A stretch of DNA of 7,605 bases from an uncultured Lachnospiraceae bacterium (GTDB lineage Bacteria > Bacillota_A > Clostridia > Lachnospirales > Lachnospiraceae): positions 1 to 7,605 of the forward strand of contig CADBNG010000412.1 of assembly GCA_902795985.1 (NCBI GenBank), written 5' to 3'. The notes beneath the pieces were generated by a model. The model had not been told where the DNA came from. It did not search any database and saw nothing but the letters and a program-made list of their open reading frames with translations. Below, in pieces: positions 6,392 through 7,605 of the stretch. How positions within the stretch are numbered: the first letter of the stretch is position 1; each line of letters begins with the position of its first letter. The position numbers and the translations under genes are program-made.

Positions 6392-6805
6392 ATGAGTGAT
6401 CATTTACGGGAAGTAGTCGGTATCTGCGGTCTCTTCTGTGAGACCTGCCCGGTTTATGCGAGCGGGAACTGTCAGGGGTGTCTTTCGGAGCATGTCGCAG
6501 AAGCCTGCGTTGTTTGCCGGCATGGTTTCCGGGACTGCGCAAGGGAACACAATGTTACCTGGTGCTGCGAATGCGGCGGTTTTCCATGCGATCGTCTGAG
6601 GGTATTTAAAGACGCTCATTATGAGAACGGGATCAGTCACCACGAGCACATCCTGGAATATGTCAGCCGGCAGCGGGAGATCGGCATAGAGAACTGGGCG
6701 GCCGAACAGGAAGAGCTGAACGCGTGCCCGGACTGCGGGACGATGATCATCTGGTATGAGGATCGGTGCCGGGGCTGCGGCAGAAAAGCGGACCGGGACT
6801 GCTGA
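6392..6805 (+). CDS. DUF3795 Cys-rich protein with C-terminal zinc ribbon
   Basis: 137 residues with 17 cysteines. Residues 8-70 carry the DUF3795 pattern: GICGLFCETCPVY (10-22), CQGC (27-30), paired Cys at 39 and 42, Cys49, CCEC (58-61) and FPCDRL (64-69). Residues 112-129 add a separate C-x2-C...C-x2-C zinc ribbon (CPDCGT...CRGCG). Such proteins are common in anaerobic Firmicutes and methanogens; the function is unknown, and metal binding is inferred from the Cys pattern. I chose ATG 6392 because GGGAGG (6378-6383) lies 8 nt upstream; the in-frame GTG at 6383 overlaps that binding site. A tiny frame (6363-6395) overlaps the start as ATGA and could give weak coupling. A link to the transhydroxylase genes is not evident. 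Confidence 0.82.
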   Translation: MSDHLREVVGICGLFCETCPVYASGNCQGCLSEHVAEACVVCRHGFRDCAREHNVTWCCECGGFPCDRLRVFKDAHYENGISHHEHILEYVSRQREIGIENWAAEQEELNACPDCGTMIIWYEDRCRGCGRKADRDC

Positions 6806-6853
6806 TCGAGGGATCGGGAAAGTGATAGGGAGAAAGAGTTCATTTGCTCGCCG

Positions 6854-6882
6854 GTCTGCTGTCTATTTCTTTTCCAGCAGAC
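6854..6882 (-). terminator. Hairpin spanning the stop codon of the small membrane protein frame
   Basis: GTCTGCTG (6854-6861) and CAGCAGAC (6875-6882) form a perfect 8-bp stem with a 13-nt loop. On the minus strand the loop contains the TAG stop (6865-6863) of the candidate small protein. No U tract follows on either strand, so termination is only a possibility. The rest of 6806-6862 holds nothing else I can support. Confidence 0.25.
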
Positions 6883-7015
6883 TGACCCCTGCGCACGCAA
6901 CTCCGATCCCCAGCATTATCACCGCTGTCTTCATTTCCATTTCTCCTAAAGCGGAAAGTACGACTACGGCAATTCCCATGGCAAGGCATACCGCCTTGGG
7001 AATCAGTGTTACTAT
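6863..7015 (-). CDS. Candidate small two-helix membrane protein with a non-standard (ATA) or internal start
   Basis: The minus strand encodes a coherent hydrophobic hairpin. Residues about 4-22 (LIPKAVCLAMGIAVVVLSA) form a first helix, GEMEMK is a polar turn, TAVIMLGIGVACAGVSLL forms a second helix, and EKK ends the chain before TAG (6865-6863). AAAGGAG (7027-7021) sits 5 nt before an in-frame ATA (7015-7013), exactly where an ATG would be expected. The first in-frame ATG is at 6979-6977 and would leave 38 residues with only part of helix 1 and a weak binding site. So the gene either starts at ATA (50 residues), starts internally, or has lost its start by a G-to-A change. I do not recognise a family. 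The competing frame on the same strand (TTG 7043 to 6840) is Arg/Ser-rich and lacks a binding site. Confidence 0.45.
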   Translation of the reverse strand: MVTLIPKAVCLAMGIAVVVLSALGEMEMKTAVIMLGIGVACAGVSLLEKK

Positions 7016-7043
7016 GATAGCTCCTTTCCCTTTCTATACTCAA

Positions 7044-7076
7044 CCGACCGGAAGTAGAGTTTGCCCGACCGGCAGT
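7044..7076. repeat. Two 12-bp direct repeats 21 bp apart, possible operator
   Basis: CCGACCGGAAGT (7044-7055) and CCGACCGGCAGT (7065-7076) differ at one base and start 21 bp apart, two helical turns, so they face the same side of DNA. They lie just upstream (minus-strand sense) of the ribosome binding site for the small membrane protein frame. This is the arrangement expected for tandem sites of a response regulator or similar factor, but the regulator is not in view. I see no convincing -35/-10 pair; a TATAGA at 7038-7033 would start transcription on top of the ribosome binding site. The rest of 7077-7113 holds nothing I can identify. Confidence 0.4.
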
Positions 7077-7113
7077 TTACTTTGGTTTAGACTTCGATTT
7101 CCCCGATCCGTGA

Positions 7114-7605
7114 TCACCTGTTCCTGAGCCAGTCGTCAAGGAATGTCATTTGTTCGTCGGTATGGAACCAGTGTTCCCCATTCGCCATGATGGTCAGGTC
7201 TGCTCCGATCCGGTCAGCAAACGCGGTGATCGCTTCTTTTCCTGTGATGCTGTCATTTTCGCCATACAGGATCTCTGTAGCAGTATTCCAGACAATGGGA
7301 TGTTCCCGTACATATACCAGATAATCCCAGGAAAGAGTCTCTCCGAAATGTGTGGGAATTTCCTTTTTCTCCCTGAGCTCATCCTCCGTGATTTTTTCCT
7401 GCTTCATCATATCAAGGATCAATGCCTCCATGTCCACGACAGGAGAGATAAGGAACGCTTTGCTGATTTTTTCATCTGCAAGCGAGTGCATTGCAAAATA
7501 AGCTCCTAAACTGTTCGCGATAAGGATTACCGTATCGTGATCCCGGCTTACAGCGTCATAATACACGGGGAATTCTTTTTTTGCTTCCCACGGCGTCTCT
7601 GACCG
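7114..7605 (-). CDS. Alpha/beta hydrolase (5' end cut by window edge)
   Basis: The minus-strand frame is open from the window edge (7605) to TGA (7116-7114), 163 residues; the N-terminal part of the fold lies outside the window. The nucleophile elbow is IANSLGAYFA, with Ser32 of the visible part; the first Gly of GxSxG is Ala, a common variant. The likely acid is Asp118 in LYGENDSI and the likely base His145 in NGEHWFHT (His148 is an alternative), in the usual Ser-Asp-His order and spacing. The C-terminal FLDDWL helix is typical of the family. A GTG at 7566 lies in frame but has no binding site and would drop upstream sequence, so the true start is beyond the window. Substrate is unknown. It is transcribed toward the small membrane protein frame, about 100 bp away. 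Confidence 0.85.
   Translation of the reverse strand, partial: RSETPWEAKKEFPVYYDAVSRDHDTVILIANSLGAYFAMHSLADEKISKAFLISPVVDMEALILDMMKQEKITEDELREKKEIPTHFGETLSWDYLVYVREHPIVWNTATEILYGENDSITGKEAITAFADRIGADLTIMANGEHWFHTDEQMTFLDDWLRNR

Noticed and set aside
5600..6403. 267-codon minus-strand frame over the permease 3' half and spacer
   Set aside because: The translation is low-complexity (Arg, Asp, His rich), has no ribosome binding site, and lies opposite a well-supported membrane protein.
6840..7043. 67-codon minus-strand frame starting at TTG 7043
   Set aside because: Charged, Ser/Arg-rich translation that runs through the AAAGGAG site; the hydrophobic frame at 6863-7015 explains the region better.
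1..7605. CRISPR array, insertion sequence, tRNA or rRNA
   Set aside because: No regularly spaced repeats, transposase motifs, terminal inverted repeats or tRNA-like cloverleaf were seen on either strand.

Overview
The window looks like chromosomal DNA from an anaerobic, probably clostridial (Firmicutes/Eubacteriales) bacterium. The reasons are moderate G+C, strong AGGAGG-type ribosome binding sites, a TTG start, a DUF3795 protein, and an oxygen-sensitive molybdopterin/Fe-S enzyme pair. The exact genus cannot be read from the sequence.

The core (about 1-6160) is a candidate aromatic-compound module. A LysR-type regulator (1-798, minus strand, C-terminus cut by the window edge) is divergent from a two-gene operon. 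That operon encodes both subunits of a pyrogallol-phloroglucinol transhydroxylase-like enzyme: the large molybdopterin subunit (1091-3637) and the three-cluster ferredoxin-like small subunit with an added C-terminal beta domain (3634-4455). The two genes overlap by 4 bp. An SLC13/DASS-type permease (4661-6160) follows after a 205-bp spacer that contains hairpins. The large subunit keeps the residues I recall as catalytic in the Pelobacter acidigallici enzyme (His, Asp and Tyr at 132, 162 and 392 here, plus the Mo-ligand Ser163), all at a constant numbering offset of 12. The simplest reading is that the permease imports a polyhydroxylated aromatic acid or a related anion, the enzyme rearranges or transfers a ring hydroxyl, and the LysR protein senses a pathway compound. 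No gallate decarboxylase, phloroglucinol reductase or ring-cleavage gene lies in the window, so the substrate is an inference.

The 292-bp divergent region has a readable control layout: a perfect TATAAT at 989-994 with a poor -35, and a T-N11-A LysR box (ATAAC-N5-GTTAT, 930-944) centred near -64 from the predicted start. A second inverted repeat overlaps the regulator's own -10 box.

The right part (6161-7605) appears functionally separate. A long hairpin (6203-6271) separates the permease from a promoter (6297-6325) and a Cys-rich DUF3795 protein with a C-terminal zinc ribbon (6392-6805). On the minus strand there is a candidate 50-residue two-helix membrane protein (6863-7015) that lacks a normal start codon next to its good ribosome binding site, preceded by two 12-bp direct repeats 21 bp apart. 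The window ends in the 3' part of an alpha/beta hydrolase gene (7114-7605, minus strand, N-terminus missing).
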